Positions 8,997 to 18,085 of a stretch of 64,000 bases of DNA are shown here, one piece after another. The position numbers were made by a program, and so were the translations under genes. The notes under the pieces are model-generated. The model made no database searches and was not told where the DNA came from. It saw only the letters and a program-made list of their open reading frames with translations. Location: positions 1 to 64,000 of the forward strand of contig JADZGD010000020.1 in assembly GCA_020854055.1 (NCBI GenBank). Reading direction: 5' to 3'. Origin of the DNA: Bryobacterales bacterium. GTDB lineage: Bacteria > Acidobacteriota > Terriglobia > Bryobacterales > Bryobacteraceae. Position 1 is the first letter of the stretch; each line of letters opens with the position of its first letter.

Positions 8997-10037
8997 TTAG
9001 CTTTGATCGGACCGTGAGTCATCCTGTCCAATGGATGAGTCGATGGATTGAAACACCTGTTGCGCCATCGCATAGACAAGCTGGTCTACTCCGGCGCCGG
9101 TCACCGCCGAGATACGGAAAAATGGAAAACCGCGCCGGTGGCACATCCGTTCGAGGGCATCGGCCACTTCCGGTCCGGAGGCCGCATCGATTTTGTTAGC
9201 GGCAACCAGCATCGGCTTGTCGAGCATGTCGGGACGAAAACTGCGGAGTTCCTCGAGAATAATGTCGAAATCTTCCAGCGGATCGCGGCCGGTGGCGCCG
9301 GATACATCCACCAGGTGGACCAGTAGCCGCGTGCGTTCGATGTGCCGCAGAAACTGGATACCAAGGCCGTGACCCTCGTGGGCGCCGGCGATCAGTCCCG
9401 GAATGTCCGCCACCACGAAACTCCGATCGCCCGAGCGGACCACGCCAAGGTTCGGCACCAGGGTAGTGAAAGGATAATCGGCGATCTTCGGCCGGGCGGC
9501 CGAAATGCGGGAAATCAGCGTCGATTTGCCGGCGTTGGGGAATCCCACCAGGCCGGCGTCGGCAAGTAGTTTCAGTTCCAGCCGCAGACGCTTGAACTCT
9601 CCCGGCTTGCCGGGTGTGTGCTCGGTTGGCGCCTGGTGGGTAGGCGTAGCAAAATGCTGATTGCCGCGCCCGCCGCGCCCTCCCCTGGCGACAACAAGCT
9701 TTTCACCGGGGCTGATGAAGTCGTGAACCAGGTCGCCGGATTCGACTTCGTAAACGGCGGTACCCACCGGGACCGGCACTTCCACCGAATTTCCATTCTG
9801 TCCGGTACGGTTGGAGCCCTCACCATGGCGGCCGCGCTGGGCCTTATACTCCGGGTTGAATTTGAAGTGCAACAGCGTGTTGTGGTGCGGGCTGGCGCGA
9901 AAAACAATGTCGCCGCCACGTCCTCCATCACCGCCGCTCGGGCCGCCGCGGGGGACGAACTTTTCGCGGCGAAACGCACAGATCCCGTTGCCGCCGTCGC
10001 CGGCTTTCACCGTAATGATGGCTTCATCAATGAACAT
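8997..10037 (-). CDS. obgE: GTPase ObgE/CgtA
   Basis: A 346-residue Obg-family GTPase acting in late 50S subunit assembly and growth control. The N-terminal glycine-rich Obg fold (about residues 1-158) contains [16 protein letters not shown] and [10 protein letters not shown]. The G domain follows, with G1 [10 protein letters not shown]3 DIPGLI and G4 NKID. The variable C-terminal domain is short, ending in an acidic and Ser-rich tail. It sits downstream of rplU and rpmA on the same strand, the classic bacterial order. The ATG start gives [18 protein letters not shown], which matches the family N-terminus. Confidence 0.97.
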   Translation of the reverse strand: MFIDEAIITVKAGDGGNGICAFRREKFVPRGGPSGGDGGRGGDIVFRASPHHNTLLHFKFNPEYKAQRGRHGEGSNRTGQNGNSVEVPVPVGTAVYEVESGDLVHDFISPGEKLVVARGGRGGRGNQHFATPTHQAPTEHTPGKPGEFKRLRLELKLLADAGLVGFPNAGKSTLISRISAARPKIADYPFTTLVPNLGVVRSGDRSFVVADIPGLIAGAHEGHGLGIQFLRHIERTRLLVHLVDVSGATGRDPLEDFDIILEELRSFRPDMLDKPMLVAANKIDAASGPEVADALERMCHRRGFPFFRISAVTGAGVDQLVYAMAQQVFQSIDSSIGQDDSRSDQS

Positions 10038-10066
10038 AGACGGAAGTCGGAGCGCTTGAACGCACC

Positions 10067-10102
10067 AAGGGCCGCCCGATCGAAGGTGACCGGGCGGCCC
10101 TT
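10067..10102 (-). terminator. GC-rich hairpin between rpmA and obgE
   Basis: A perfect 12-bp inverted repeat: AAGGGCCGCCCG at 10067-10078 pairs with CGGGCGGCCCTT at 10091-10102, with a 12-base loop. It lies in the gap between rpmA and obgE. There is no uridine run beyond the terminal TT, so it may be an attenuator or RNA-processing hairpin that tunes obgE relative to the ribosomal proteins, not a full terminator. Confidence 0.5.
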
Positions 10103-10124
10103 GCGAACCTTCGGTAACTGGGGG

Positions 10125-10400
10125 TTAAGCGTCGGGAGCGGCTTCAACCGGGGGCTTCACGCTGACATACTTGCCCATCCGGCCGCGGTGCCGGAACTCG
10201 ACAATCCCGCCGACCCTGGCAAACAGGGTGTCGTCTTTGCCCACTCCGACGTTTTCACCAGCCTTGATGCGCGTGCCGCGCTGGCGGACGATGATGGAGC
10301 CGCCGGAAACCAACTGGCCTCCAAACGCCTTCACGCCGAGCCGCTGCGCATTGGAGTCGCGCCCGTTCTTGGAACTGCCTAAACCTTTCTTATGCGCCAT
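10125..10400 (-). CDS. rpmA: 50S ribosomal protein L27
   Basis: A 91-residue L27 starting [17 protein letters not shown]. The conserved glycine/lysine-rich N-terminus reaches toward the peptidyl-transferase centre. The [18 protein letters not shown] motif follows. The C-terminus is slightly extended ([11 protein letters not shown]) compared with the usual 84-90 residues. No N-terminal cleavage leader of the Firmicutes type is present. It lies between rplU (27-base gap) and obgE. Confidence 0.97.
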   Translation of the reverse strand: MAHKKGLGSSKNGRDSNAQRLGVKAFGGQLVSGGSIIVRQRGTRIKAGENVGVGKDDTLFARVGGIVEFRHRGRMGKYVSVKPPVEAAPDA

Positions 10401-10427
10401 CTGAAATTCCTCGCTTCACCAGCGGCC

Positions 10428-10739
10428 CTAGGCCAGAATCTCGTTTACCGTGACCGTTGTCTGGTCCTGGCGGTGACCGATGGTCCGCTTGTATTGCTTC
10501 TTGCGTTTGAACTTGAAGACCAGAACTTTGTTGCCGCGCCCGTGGGAACGGATGGTGCCGCGAACTGTCGCACCGGCGGCGCCGGGACCGGCCACCAGCT
10601 CGTTTTCGCCTTTGGACACCGCCAGAACCCGCGTAAATTCGACAGGAGAACCCACTTCACCAGCAATGCGATCGACAATAATGTTGTCGCCGGGGGAGAC
10701 GCGAAACTGCTTTCCGCCGGCCTCAATTACTGCGTACAT
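10428..10739 (-). CDS. rplU: 50S ribosomal protein L21
   Basis: A 103-residue L21 with the family N-terminus MYAVIEAGGKQFRVSPGD and the C-terminal signature YKRTIGHRQ. It binds 23S rRNA in the large subunit. A purine-rich AAGAGGG lies a few bases before ATG. It is first in the rplU-rpmA-obgE order, so the promoter should lie in 10740-10869. I could not identify convincing -35/-10 boxes there. Confidence 0.97.
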   Translation of the reverse strand: MYAVIEAGGKQFRVSPGDNIIVDRIAGEVGSPVEFTRVLAVSKGENELVAGPGAAGATVRGTIRSHGRGNKVLVFKFKRKKQYKRTIGHRQDQTTVTVNEILA

Positions 10740-10869
10740 GACAACCCTCTTAAATTTGAGATTTCCGGAAGGCTAGTAAGGAGTTACCCACACTCTACCG
10801 GGCACGGGCCAGAGCCACGATTTTTTATGATACACCATTTGCCGCACCGTTGCTTGGTGGGTGCCGGGC

Positions 10870-11025
10870 TCAATCCTCCGCGCGGGAAACCATGTTGGAG
10901 AGTTCGGCGCGCCGCACGCTGAAGACCCGCTCGATCTGGCGGACGACCTCGGCGGCCAGACGCCGCGGGTCCTCGCCTTCGCCGATGTCGGCTTCCACCT
11001 TGAAATAGAGATCCATTCGCGCCAT
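10870..11025 (-). CDS. Small conserved-type hypothetical protein (51 aa)
   Basis: A 51-residue protein starting MARMDLYFKVE, with a second Met three residues on. The sequence is protein-like: a short beta segment (MDLYFKVEADI), an amphipathic helix (RRLAAEVVRQIERVF) and a final strand-like piece (RRAELSNMVSRAED). The open frame extends further upstream but runs antisense through the neighbouring gene, so this start is preferred. It is divergent from the Cys-rich protein gene across 46 bases. I recall similar short proteins in acidobacterial genomes but cannot confirm it here. Function unknown. Confidence 0.6.
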   Translation of the reverse strand: MARMDLYFKVEADIGEGEDPRRLAAEVVRQIERVFSVRRAELSNMVSRAED

Positions 11026-11071
11026 CTTTCCGATGATACGATAGAAACTGTCCGCCACCCGGCCATCCACC

Positions 11072-11707
11072 ATGCTCTGCGTGCTCTGCGAAACCCGCCG
11101 CGCCCGGCGCCACTGTCCCGGCATCCATGCCGACATCTGCGCCCGCTGCTGCGGCGAGCAGCGTGAAGTGACGATCGTCTGCCCGTTCGATTGCGAGTAT
11201 CTTCGCGAAGCCCGTCTGCGCGAACACCTGCCCGAGATCCGCGAATCCGATTTCCCGGACCTCGACATCCCCGTGACAGACCGTTTCGTGGCCGAGAACG
11301 GCGAGTTACTGACGGCGGTGGCCGGCGCCCTGTTCGCTTCCACCGAACAGAATCCGGACATCAACGACAACGACGTGGGTGAGGCGCTCGCATCGCTGGT
11401 GCGCACTTACCGTACACGGCAAAGCGGCCTGTATTACGAGAGCCGGCCGGCCAATCCATTGGCTTTGTTCGTTTACGGCCAGGCGCAGCAATCGGTGGAC
11501 ACCCTCAACGAGGCGATGCGCCAGCAGGGGCGTGGGGGCATTCGTGACGCCAGTGTGCTGGGCGCGCTGGTATTCCTCCGCCGAGTCGAGGTTCAGCACA
11601 ACAACGGGCGGCGCAAGAGCCGTTCCTTCCTCGATTTCATCCGCCAGAATCTGAAGTTGCGCGAAACGCTCGAAACTCCTCCCGATTCTCCGGTAATTGT
11701 TCCATAA
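11072..11707 (+). CDS. Hypothetical protein with N-terminal cysteine-rich motif
   Basis: A 211-residue soluble protein. The first 45 residues hold a zinc-finger-like cysteine array: CVLCE, HCPG, CARCC and CPFDCEYL. The rest is predicted mostly helical with no transmembrane segment. A basic stretch NNGRRKSRSF near residue 180 could contact nucleic acid. I do not recognise the family. A zinc-ribbon membrane protein gene follows after 21 bases, which suggests cotranscription. Metal binding is inferred only from cysteine spacing. Confidence 0.7.
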   Translation: MLCVLCETRRARRHCPGIHADICARCCGEQREVTIVCPFDCEYLREARLREHLPEIRESDFPDLDIPVTDRFVAENGELLTAVAGALFASTEQNPDINDNDVGEALASLVRTYRTRQSGLYYESRPANPLALFVYGQAQQSVDTLNEAMRQQGRGGIRDASVLGALVFLRRVEVQHNNGRRKSRSFLDFIRQNLKLRETLETPPDSPVIVP

Positions 11708-11728
11708 TCAGTCTGAACGGAGGGCTTA

Positions 11729-12448
11729 TTGTACTGCTCTAATTGCGGTACCACCCTGGATGGCGATGCCCAGTTCTGCCACGCCTGTGGATTATCCACG
11801 ACGTTCGCTCCCGGCGTCGGCGCGCCGATTACCGTGCCGGTGATGCCGTTCGTTCCGCCCGCAGGCGCCCGCGCCCAAACCGGAAAGTGGGTCTCGGCCG
11901 GATGGAACCTGGTGATGGAAGATTGGGCAACCTACGGTCTGATGGGTGTACTGATGATTCTGGTCAGTAATGCCGTTCCGCTGGTTCTGATCGGGCCGAT
12001 GGCCGCGGGCCTGCACATCGCGCTCATCAGGCGTCTCTCCGGTGGCAAACCGGAGATTTCCGACCTGTTTCTTGGATTCAACGTCTTCGTGCCGGCAATG
12101 GTGGCGGGAATTCTGATCAGCCTGTTGACCACGCTCGGTGCGCTGCTGTGTCTCATCCCCGGGATCGTGGTGACGGCCATGTACATGTTCTCCTACCTGC
12201 TGATCGTTGACCGGAAGTTGGATGCCTGGCCGGCGATGCAGGCCAGCCACGCCATCGTGCGCCAGGACTACTTCGGTTTTTCTGTGTTCGTTCTGGCGCT
12301 GGGCGGGCTGAACTTACTCGGCGTGGCGTTCTGCCTGGTAGGGATACTCATTACCATCCCCATGACATACGCCGCCATCACGGTTGCCTACCGCGACCTG
12401 GTCGGCTTTACACCCGGGATTACGGCGGCCGCGCCGGCGCAGGTCTGA
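11729..12448 (+). CDS. Zinc-ribbon membrane protein
   Basis: A 239-residue protein. An N-terminal zinc ribbon (CSNCGTTL, then FCHACG) is followed by a linker and a membrane domain with about four to five helices, such as VMILVSNAVPLVLIGPMAAG and GLNLLGVAFCLVGILITIP. The start is TTG at 11729, supported by a GGAGG Shine-Dalgarno 6 bases upstream; no in-frame ATG would keep the zinc ribbon. It belongs to a broad class of bacterial zinc-ribbon integral membrane proteins of unknown role. The next gene begins two bases after its stop. Confidence 0.72.
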   Translation: MYCSNCGTTLDGDAQFCHACGLSTTFAPGVGAPITVPVMPFVPPAGARAQTGKWVSAGWNLVMEDWATYGLMGVLMILVSNAVPLVLIGPMAAGLHIALIRRLSGGKPEISDLFLGFNVFVPAMVAGILISLLTTLGALLCLIPGIVVTAMYMFSYLLIVDRKLDAWPAMQASHAIVRQDYFGFSVFVLALGGLNLLGVAFCLVGILITIPMTYAAITVAYRDLVGFTPGITAAAPAQV

Positions 12449-12449
12449 C

Positions 12450-12815
12450 GTGCGGCGCCAGGCGTGGCCGCGCGCGCTGATCACCGGTTTGCTGCTCGTG
12501 GGATTCGTTGTCTGGAGGCCCGCCGATCATCCCCGCTTCCGGTTGTGCGGCTTCCACTTTCTGACCGGGTACGATTGCCCGCTATGCGGCCTTACCCGAG
12601 GCCTCTGTGCCGCGGCGAAAGGCGAATGGCGGCACGCCGTGGCGCTTCATCCGTTGAGCCCGCTGGTGCTCATCTGGCTGCTGGGAGCATTCCTCATCGC
12701 GGTAGCCGCACTGGCCGGACGAGACTGCAACCTGTTCCCGAAACTGCGCCTCCGGCTCCTGCTGGCTTTGCCGCTTCTGCTGATTATCATCTGGCCGCTG
12801 CGACTCGGTCATTGA
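12450..12815 (+). CDS. DUF2752-family membrane protein
   Basis: A 121-residue protein starting at GTG 12450, directly after the previous stop. The diagnostic DUF2752 motif is present: TGYDCPLCGLTRGLCA, followed by GEWRHAVALHPLSPLVL. Three hydrophobic helices are visible (ITGLLLVGFVVW, LVLIWLLGAFLIAVAALAG and LLLALPLLLIIIW). The function of the family is unknown. The CPxCG motif hints at metal or redox chemistry near the membrane. It probably shares an operon with the zinc-ribbon membrane protein. Confidence 0.82.
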   Translation: MRRQAWPRALITGLLLVGFVVWRPADHPRFRLCGFHFLTGYDCPLCGLTRGLCAAAKGEWRHAVALHPLSPLVLIWLLGAFLIAVAALAGRDCNLFPKLRLRLLLALPLLLIIIWPLRLGH

Positions 12816-12864
12816 TCGGCCGCTCGCCACGCGCTTTGTGGCGAGGGGATATAATCGGAGCGTC

Positions 12865-14076
12865 ATGGCGGAACTATCCTTTCCCCGTCGAGATTTGTTC
12901 CGTACCGCCGCGGTGGGAACAATGGCTTTCAGCGCCGGATCCTATTCGCGGATTCTTGGCGCGAACGATCGCATCAACCTGGGGCTGATCGGTTGCGGAG
13001 GCCGTGGCGTCGGAGTGATGGGAACCTTCCTTCAAACCGGCCAGGTGCATGTGCCGGCGGTGTGTGACCTGTGGGGCGACCGGGTGCGGAAGGCCCAGGC
13101 AATTGTCGAGGGAGCGGCGGGATTCGGCGACCACCGTAAGTTGCTCGAATCGAAAAATCTGGACGCCGTGCTGATCGCCACGCCCGATCATTGGCATTGC
13201 CGCATTGCGATTGATGCGCTGAACTCGGGCCGCGATGTCTATGTCGAGAAGCCGCTGACGCTCAAAATCGAAGAAGGTCCGCCCGTGGTCCGTGCCGCCA
13301 GAGTCAACAAGCGGGTGTGCCAGGTGGGCATGCAGCAGAGGTCGGGGCTGCACTACCTTCGGGCGAAGGAAGAGTATTTCAAGCCGCACCGGTTGGGAAA
13401 GATCACCATGGTGCGAACCTATTGGAATGGCAACGGGGCGCATCTGAGACCGGCGCCGGCCGAGTATCGCCAGAAACCGGCGAATCTCGATTGGAACCGC
13501 TATGTGGAGCCGGTGCGGTGGCGCGAATGGGATCCGCCGCAATACTTCAATTTCCGCGCCTATCTGGATTTCGGCGGCGGACAGGTGACGGATCTCTTCA
13601 CTCACTGGGTCGACGTGGTCCACATGATGATGGAACAGGATAACCCGGTCTCGGCCGTGGCGGCGGGCGGCGTCTACCACTACAACGATGGACGCACTGC
13701 GCCCGACACGATCAATGTACTGCTGGAATATCCCGGGGGCTACAACGTCACTTTCGATGCCACACTGGTGCCTGGCGCGCCGGGATGGGCTATCGAATTC
13801 TATGGGACCGAGGGATGGATGCTGCTACAGCGCAAGCAATTCGTCTTCACGCCGGCCGGCAAAAATACCAAGCCGGTGGTAGTGGAATCCCCGCACGAAC
13901 AGACGATCGATCACGTGGCCAATTTCCTTGCGTGTATGCGGACGCGTAATCTGCCGAACGGAGATGTCGAGATCGGACACCGCTCGGCGATGGCGTCGCA
14001 CTTGGGTAATATCGCTTACGTGCAAAAACGCCGCATTCGGTTCAACCCGGAACGCGAAGAGATCCTGCCCTTATGA
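12865..14076 (+). CDS. Secreted Gfo/Idh/MocA-family oxidoreductase
   Basis: A 403-residue protein. ATG at 12865 gives a twin-arginine-like leader (FPRRDLFRTAAVG), then ILGANDRINLGLIGCGGRG, a Rossmann NAD(P)-binding motif typical of exported members. The EKPL motif (VYVEKPLTL, about residue 135) carries the catalytic lysine, and FNFRAYLDFGGGQVTDLFTHWVD supplies the C-terminal domain histidine. Such enzymes oxidise or rearrange sugars and often depend on tightly bound cofactor because of periplasmic export. The stop (TGA 14074-14076) abuts the reverse stop of the next gene. Confidence 0.87.
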   Translation: MAELSFPRRDLFRTAAVGTMAFSAGSYSRILGANDRINLGLIGCGGRGVGVMGTFLQTGQVHVPAVCDLWGDRVRKAQAIVEGAAGFGDHRKLLESKNLDAVLIATPDHWHCRIAIDALNSGRDVYVEKPLTLKIEEGPPVVRAARVNKRVCQVGMQQRSGLHYLRAKEEYFKPHRLGKITMVRTYWNGNGAHLRPAPAEYRQKPANLDWNRYVEPVRWREWDPPQYFNFRAYLDFGGGQVTDLFTHWVDVVHMMMEQDNPVSAVAAGGVYHYNDGRTAPDTINVLLEYPGGYNVTFDATLVPGAPGWAIEFYGTEGWMLLQRKQFVFTPAGKNTKPVVVESPHEQTIDHVANFLACMRTRNLPNGDVEIGHRSAMASHLGNIAYVQKRRIRFNPEREEILPL

Positions 14077-14334
14077 GCGGTTGATGCGGCGCGCTCGCAG
14101 AAACGAGCCGACGCCGAACGAGGCCATGATTAGAAAGAAGATGGCCGACAGAATCAATTCGAAAATCGCGTTTTCGTTCTGACCGGCGGAATGCCAGCTA
14201 CGGATGGCCCTGCTTGCGGCGAGAATCGCCAGAACCAGGAACACAAAGCCAATAATCTGATTCCAAAGGATACGCAGAGGCCGCATCACGCCCGGAAGAA
14301 CGTGATGGATAAATTGTTGGGCAAGCCGGAACAT
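14071..14334 (-). CDS. Small membrane protein, hypothetical
   Basis: An 87-residue protein with two hydrophobic helices: WNQIIGFVFLVLAILAA (about residues 24-40) and LILSAIFFLIMASFGVGSF (about 60-78). The C-terminus is basic (LRARRINRS). I do not recognise a family. It converges on the Gfo/Idh/MocA gene with adjacent, partly overlapping stops. It may be a cytoplasmic-membrane accessory protein, but nothing in the context fixes a role. Confidence 0.55.
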   Translation of the reverse strand: MFRLAQQFIHHVLPGVMRPLRILWNQIIGFVFLVLAILAASRAIRSWHSAGQNENAIFELILSAIFFLIMASFGVGSFLRARRINRS

Positions 14335-14578
14335 CGAGTTACGACTATTATCGTAGCAAACCGCGCCCCCGGCGCCGACAGGACCGGGACGGGGTATAGC
14401 CGATCCGCTCGAATGCCGATAAGATCATGAGCGCGAGCGTGAAGCGATGCTTCGGACCGGCAGTGCCTGTGTGCCGGTTGAAAAATTGGAACGTGGAGAA
14501 TCGTGCAACCAGATGGATGACGGCTACATCCCACGAATCAGGATGTTATCCTGAAAGTGGCCAGGAAAGAGGCAACTC

Positions 14579-14899
14579 TTGGAAGATCGACTCAAAGAGC
14601 TAATGCAGGAGTTGGGAAACGCGATCAATGAATCGCTTTCCGATTCCGACCGAATCGCCGCTGCCATCGGCGAAATCAAACGAGCCGGTTATGATGTCTT
14701 CCTTGTTCTGGAGGCCACCATTGGATTCAACAAGCGGGAGGACGGCGACGACGAAGACATCGACACGGAGTCCGAGATCGAGTCCAAGCCCAAAGTCATT
14801 CCGCGTCAGTTCGAATCCACGGGGAAAGTCAAGTGGACTTCGCAGGATCAGAAGTTCCTGCGCGCATTGAAGATCTCACTGGACGAAGAATCGCGCTGA
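14579..14899 (+). CDS. Acidic hypothetical protein (106 aa)
   Basis: A 106-residue protein starting at TTG 14579, with the purine-rich sequence AGGAAAGAGG upstream. An N-terminal helix contains LKELMQELGNAINESL. A very acidic, Asp/Glu-rich stretch lies around residues 55-68, and the C-terminus (WTSQDQKFLRALKIS) looks folded. No family is recognised. Spacing and frame quality support a real gene. The 244 bases upstream contain no other gene that I can support. Confidence 0.6.
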   Translation: MEDRLKELMQELGNAINESLSDSDRIAAAIGEIKRAGYDVFLVLEATIGFNKREDGDDEDIDTESEIESKPKVIPRQFESTGKVKWTSQDQKFLRALKISLDEESR

Positions 14900-14936
14900 C
14901 GGCGTGATCCTGCCATCGGGAAGTGGAAGTCGTCCA

Positions 14937-15977
14937 TTAACCAGTGACCTCGCGATAGAGCTTTACGGTCTGCTCCAACGCCGCCTCCCAGGTGAAACTC
15001 AGCACCCGCCGGCTGCCGCGATCAGCCAGATCCCGGCGTAGCGCCTCGTCCTTGGCCAGTTTCTCCAGCCCATCCTGGATCTGCTCCACCGAAAAGGGAT
15101 CCACCAATAAGGCGGCGTCCCCCGCCACTTCGGGCAGGGCCGACCGCGTGGAGGTAAGAATCGGCAAACGTGCCGCCATTGCATCCAGCAAGGGCATGCC
15201 AAAACCCTCATCGAGAGACGGAAACGCGAACAGTGAAGCCTTCCGGTACAACGAAGTCAACTCCGCGTCCGATATCCAACCGGTAACGGCAATTCGTTCC
15301 CGCGCCGCGCTCTGTTCGATCCGGCTGATGATCTCCCCGGCGCCAAAGCCGGACGCCGACCCGGCCAATACGAGACGCCATTGCTTGTCACTCATGCGCT
15401 CGAAGGCTTCCACCAGCCGGGCCGTGTTCTTACGCTTCTGAATGGTTCCCACCGAAAGGATGATCTTTTGCCTTTGCGGGGGGTCGGTGGAGATCGCCGG
15501 GCGGCAGACGCCGTGCCGGATAACCCGCACGGATGCGGGGAAAACTCCAAGCAGGCCGGCCAACTGGGAGGCGGTAAAGTTGGAGACGGCGATGATGAGG
15601 CTGGCGCGGGCCGCGGCCTCGCGTGCCTGGTGCGTAAACCGGCGCCGGAACTCCGGAGTGGAGTACTCGCCGCTCAGCACAAATAAATCATGAAAGGTTA
15701 CGATCGTACGCCGAAAGCGAGTCCGAGGCAGGCGCTGATTCAGGCCGTGAAACAGATCGATACCGGCGGCGAACCCGCGCTCGAGCAAGGGGCGCTTCGA
15801 ATGCCAGGATGGAGTCCGGTCCCGAAGGGCTTCCAGAAAGAGATGAGGGCGGTAATAGTAGCGGAAGCGATCCCGTGGCAGGTAGCGCGGTAATCCGTCC
15901 AGCATCGCGCGGCTGTAAACGCCGATACCTGACAGTTGCCCGCCGACACTGTAAGATGCATCCAGGCCGATCTTCAA
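14937..15977 (-). CDS. GT4-type glycosyltransferase
   Basis: A 346-residue GT-B glycosyltransferase of the GT1/GT4 Pfam type. The N-terminal domain starts MKIGLDASYSVGG and contains HDLFVLSGEY. The C-terminal donor domain has SVGTIQKRKNTARLVEAF and FPSLDEGFGMPLLDAMA, the EGFGxP motif with the E-x7-E type glutamates, and TSTRSALPEVAGDAALLVDP. It probably transfers a nucleotide-sugar donor onto a cell-surface or lipid-linked glycan. Its start overlaps the stop of the receiver protein gene by four bases (ATGA). Confidence 0.9.
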   Translation of the reverse strand: MKIGLDASYSVGGQLSGIGVYSRAMLDGLPRYLPRDRFRYYYRPHLFLEALRDRTPSWHSKRPLLERGFAAGIDLFHGLNQRLPRTRFRRTIVTFHDLFVLSGEYSTPEFRRRFTHQAREAAARASLIIAVSNFTASQLAGLLGVFPASVRVIRHGVCRPAISTDPPQRQKIILSVGTIQKRKNTARLVEAFERMSDKQWRLVLAGSASGFGAGEIISRIEQSAARERIAVTGWISDAELTSLYRKASLFAFPSLDEGFGMPLLDAMAARLPILTSTRSALPEVAGDAALLVDPFSVEQIQDGLEKLAKDEALRRDLADRGSRRVLSFTWEAALEQTVKLYREVTG

Positions 15978-16852
15978 GTCGCCAACTGATACCTTGTCAA
16001 AGACTTATCGAATCCGATCTGCTCATTCTCGCACAACTGGCGCTCGGCTTCGACGATCAGTTCCTTGAGCGGGCGCGATTGGCCCCGTTCGAAGTTGCTG
16101 CAACTGGACGCTGCATGAGCCAGGCGGCCGAGCGATGCCAGTTCGCGTCCCGGCCCGCCCAGAGCGACCGCGGCGAATGTCCGCTCGTCCAGGCGCGCCA
16201 CCATGTCCAGGCCAGGGATACTCCGGCGCAGAATGCCGGCCAGGGTCATCAGGCGATCTTCCGAGGTCTCCATCGCTCGAATCAGATGAAGCACAAAGGG
16301 CAGGCGCAGGCGTTCAGCCAGTTTCCAGTCGTGTTCGGCCAGCAGGTGGAACATCGCCGCCGAATGACAGCCAGTCAACTGATCGAGCAGCGCGGATTTA
16401 CGGATGGCGCTGGACAGGCGCGCCCGCTCAATCGCATGACGCAGGGCGCGGGCGAGCGGCCCGCAGTCGATTTCATCTTTTGTCAGGAAATCCTCGGCGC
16501 CCTCGCGGACGAAAGTCATTCCAAGCCCCTGTTCATCCCTGCCAACCAGCACGACCACGGGAATATCCGGAGCGGCTGCGCGTATCCGCGTCAGGCAGGC
16601 GAGCCCTTCACCATCGGGCAGATAGGGGTCGAGCAGCACCGCGTCGTAAAGGTTGGATGGAGGAACCGGATCGCCGGCCGCCGGATTTGCCTGCGCGGTC
16701 AGCAGATCGAGCGCGTCTTCCATTAAGTCGACCGGGGTTAATTCATAAACACGCGCGGCGGTGGGTGTGCGAAAATCTTCCGTCAGTTCGGTGACCGCTT
16801 CCTGAAGCAGGCAGCTTTCCTCCAGGTCGCTCGACACCAGTAGCAATCTCAT
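15974..16852 (-). CDS. Receiver domain fused to degenerate GGDEF-like domain
   Basis: A 292-residue protein starting MRLLLVSSD; an upstream Met at 16867 is possible. The receiver spans about residues 1-130. The usual phosphoacceptor is kept in AVLLDPYLPDGEG and Lys in DFLTKDE, but the N-terminal acidic pair is replaced by SSDLEE. After a linker comes LLDQLTGCHSAAMFHLL, which resembles the start of a GGDEF domain (normally DxLTGLxNR). No GGDEF/GGEEF signature follows, so cyclic-di-GMP synthesis is unlikely. It probably acts as a phosphorylation-controlled binding protein. It overlaps the glycosyltransferase gene. Confidence 0.65.
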   Translation of the reverse strand: MRLLLVSSDLEESCLLQEAVTELTEDFRTPTAARVYELTPVDLMEDALDLLTAQANPAAGDPVPPSNLYDAVLLDPYLPDGEGLACLTRIRAAAPDIPVVVLVGRDEQGLGMTFVREGAEDFLTKDEIDCGPLARALRHAIERARLSSAIRKSALLDQLTGCHSAAMFHLLAEHDWKLAERLRLPFVLHLIRAMETSEDRLMTLAGILRRSIPGLDMVARLDERTFAAVALGGPGRELASLGRLAHAASSCSNFERGQSRPLKELIVEAERQLCENEQIGFDKSLTRYQLAT

Positions 16853-16957
16853 GCAAGAGTCTGTCATGGATCTTCCGAATCGGGAACTGCTGACAACAGC
16901 AGTGTGATCCGGAAGGGCATTCTCTCAAGAAATTAGATCGCAACCCGGTCTCGCCAC

Positions 16958-18085
16958 TTAACAGGCGATCTGATACTCCTTCAGTTTGCGATAGAGCGTG
17001 GTTCGTCCGATGCCCAGCAGGCTTGCCGCCATCATGCGGTCGCCCTTGGTGTAGTCGAGCGCATGGAGAATCGCCCTCCGTTCAATCTCTACCAGCGGAA
17101 GTACCGGGCAGGGACGGGCGGAGGAGGCACTGGCGGGCGACTTGGCAACCGGGGCCGCCGAATCCGTTTCCGGCGCCGCGGAAAGGGCCGCTAATGAAGA
17201 CGGCAATGGATCGTCCATGGGAGATCTGCCGGCTAGCATGGCGTCCAGGCTTCTTTCGCCGCCGCGACTGACGCCGGCGGCCGAAAACGCGCCTGCCCCT
17301 ACGGCCATCGCCCGGCGGTTAACCATGTGATTTTGAATCGCCGAAGGCAGATCGTGAGTATGTAGCAGGGGGCCGGAATTAACGGCTACCAGGTGCTGAA
17401 CGCAGTTTTCCAGCTCACGAACGTTCCCCGGCCAATCATAAGAGAGGATGGCGTCCATCACTTCAGAGGTCATCACATGATTACGCCCGTAAGCGGCCAT
17501 GAAATGCTCGACCAGTTGCTGGATGTCCTCTTTCCGCTCCCGTAGCGGCGCCAGGCGCAGGTTGACAACGTTCAGCCGGTAATACAGATCACGGCGGAAG
17601 GTGCCCCGTTCGACTTCCTTGGCCAGGTCGCGATTGGTCGCGGCGATGATGCGGAAATCCGATTTGCGTTGAGTGAGTGAACCGACCGGCCGAAACTCCT
17701 TCTGCTGTAGTACACGCAGTAGCTTGGCCTGAAGATCCAGCGGCAATTCGCCGATCTCGTCAAAGAATGCCGTGCCGCCGTTGGCCATCTCGATGAGCCC
17801 GGTCTTGGCATTGAATGCTCCGGTGAATGCGCCGCGGGCATGCCCGAACAGCTCGCTCTCCATCAGCGGCCCAACCAGGGCGGAACAGTCAATCGTTACA
17901 AATGGACCACCGGTGGTCGCGCTGTGAATGGCGCGGGCGACGACCTCCTTCCCGGTACCGGTCTCGCCGAGCAGCAGCACCGGCCAGCGGCACTTGCCCA
18001 GTTTCTCCACCAGCCTCGACACCTGCTTCATGCGCGGTGATTGTCCGACGATAAGATCCGTTTGGTCGTAGTTCTGCGTCAGCAT
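16958..18085 (-). CDS. Sigma-54 enhancer-binding protein (AAA+/Fis)
   Basis: A 375-residue activator without a receiver. The AAA+ domain fills about residues 10-245, with Walker A GETGTGKE, the sigma-54 contact loop GAFTGA intact, Walker [12 protein letters not shown] and arginine-finger region [21 protein letters not shown] marks its end. A variable Ala/Ser-rich linker precedes the C-terminal Fis-type helix-turn-helix ([20 protein letters not shown]). With no sensory domain, activity may be set by expression level or a partner. A strong hairpin lies in the upstream 264-base gap. Confidence 0.9.
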   Translation of the reverse strand: MLTQNYDQTDLIVGQSPRMKQVSRLVEKLGKCRWPVLLLGETGTGKEVVARAIHSATTGGPFVTIDCSALVGPLMESELFGHARGAFTGAFNAKTGLIEMANGGTAFFDEIGELPLDLQAKLLRVLQQKEFRPVGSLTQRKSDFRIIAATNRDLAKEVERGTFRRDLYYRLNVVNLRLAPLRERKEDIQQLVEHFMAAYGRNHVMTSEVMDAILSYDWPGNVRELENCVQHLVAVNSGPLLHTHDLPSAIQNHMVNRRAMAVGAGAFSAAGVSRGGERSLDAMLAGRSPMDDPLPSSLAALSAAPETDSAAPVAKSPASASSARPCPVLPLVEIERRAILHALDYTKGDRMMAASLLGIGRTTLYRKLKEYQIAC

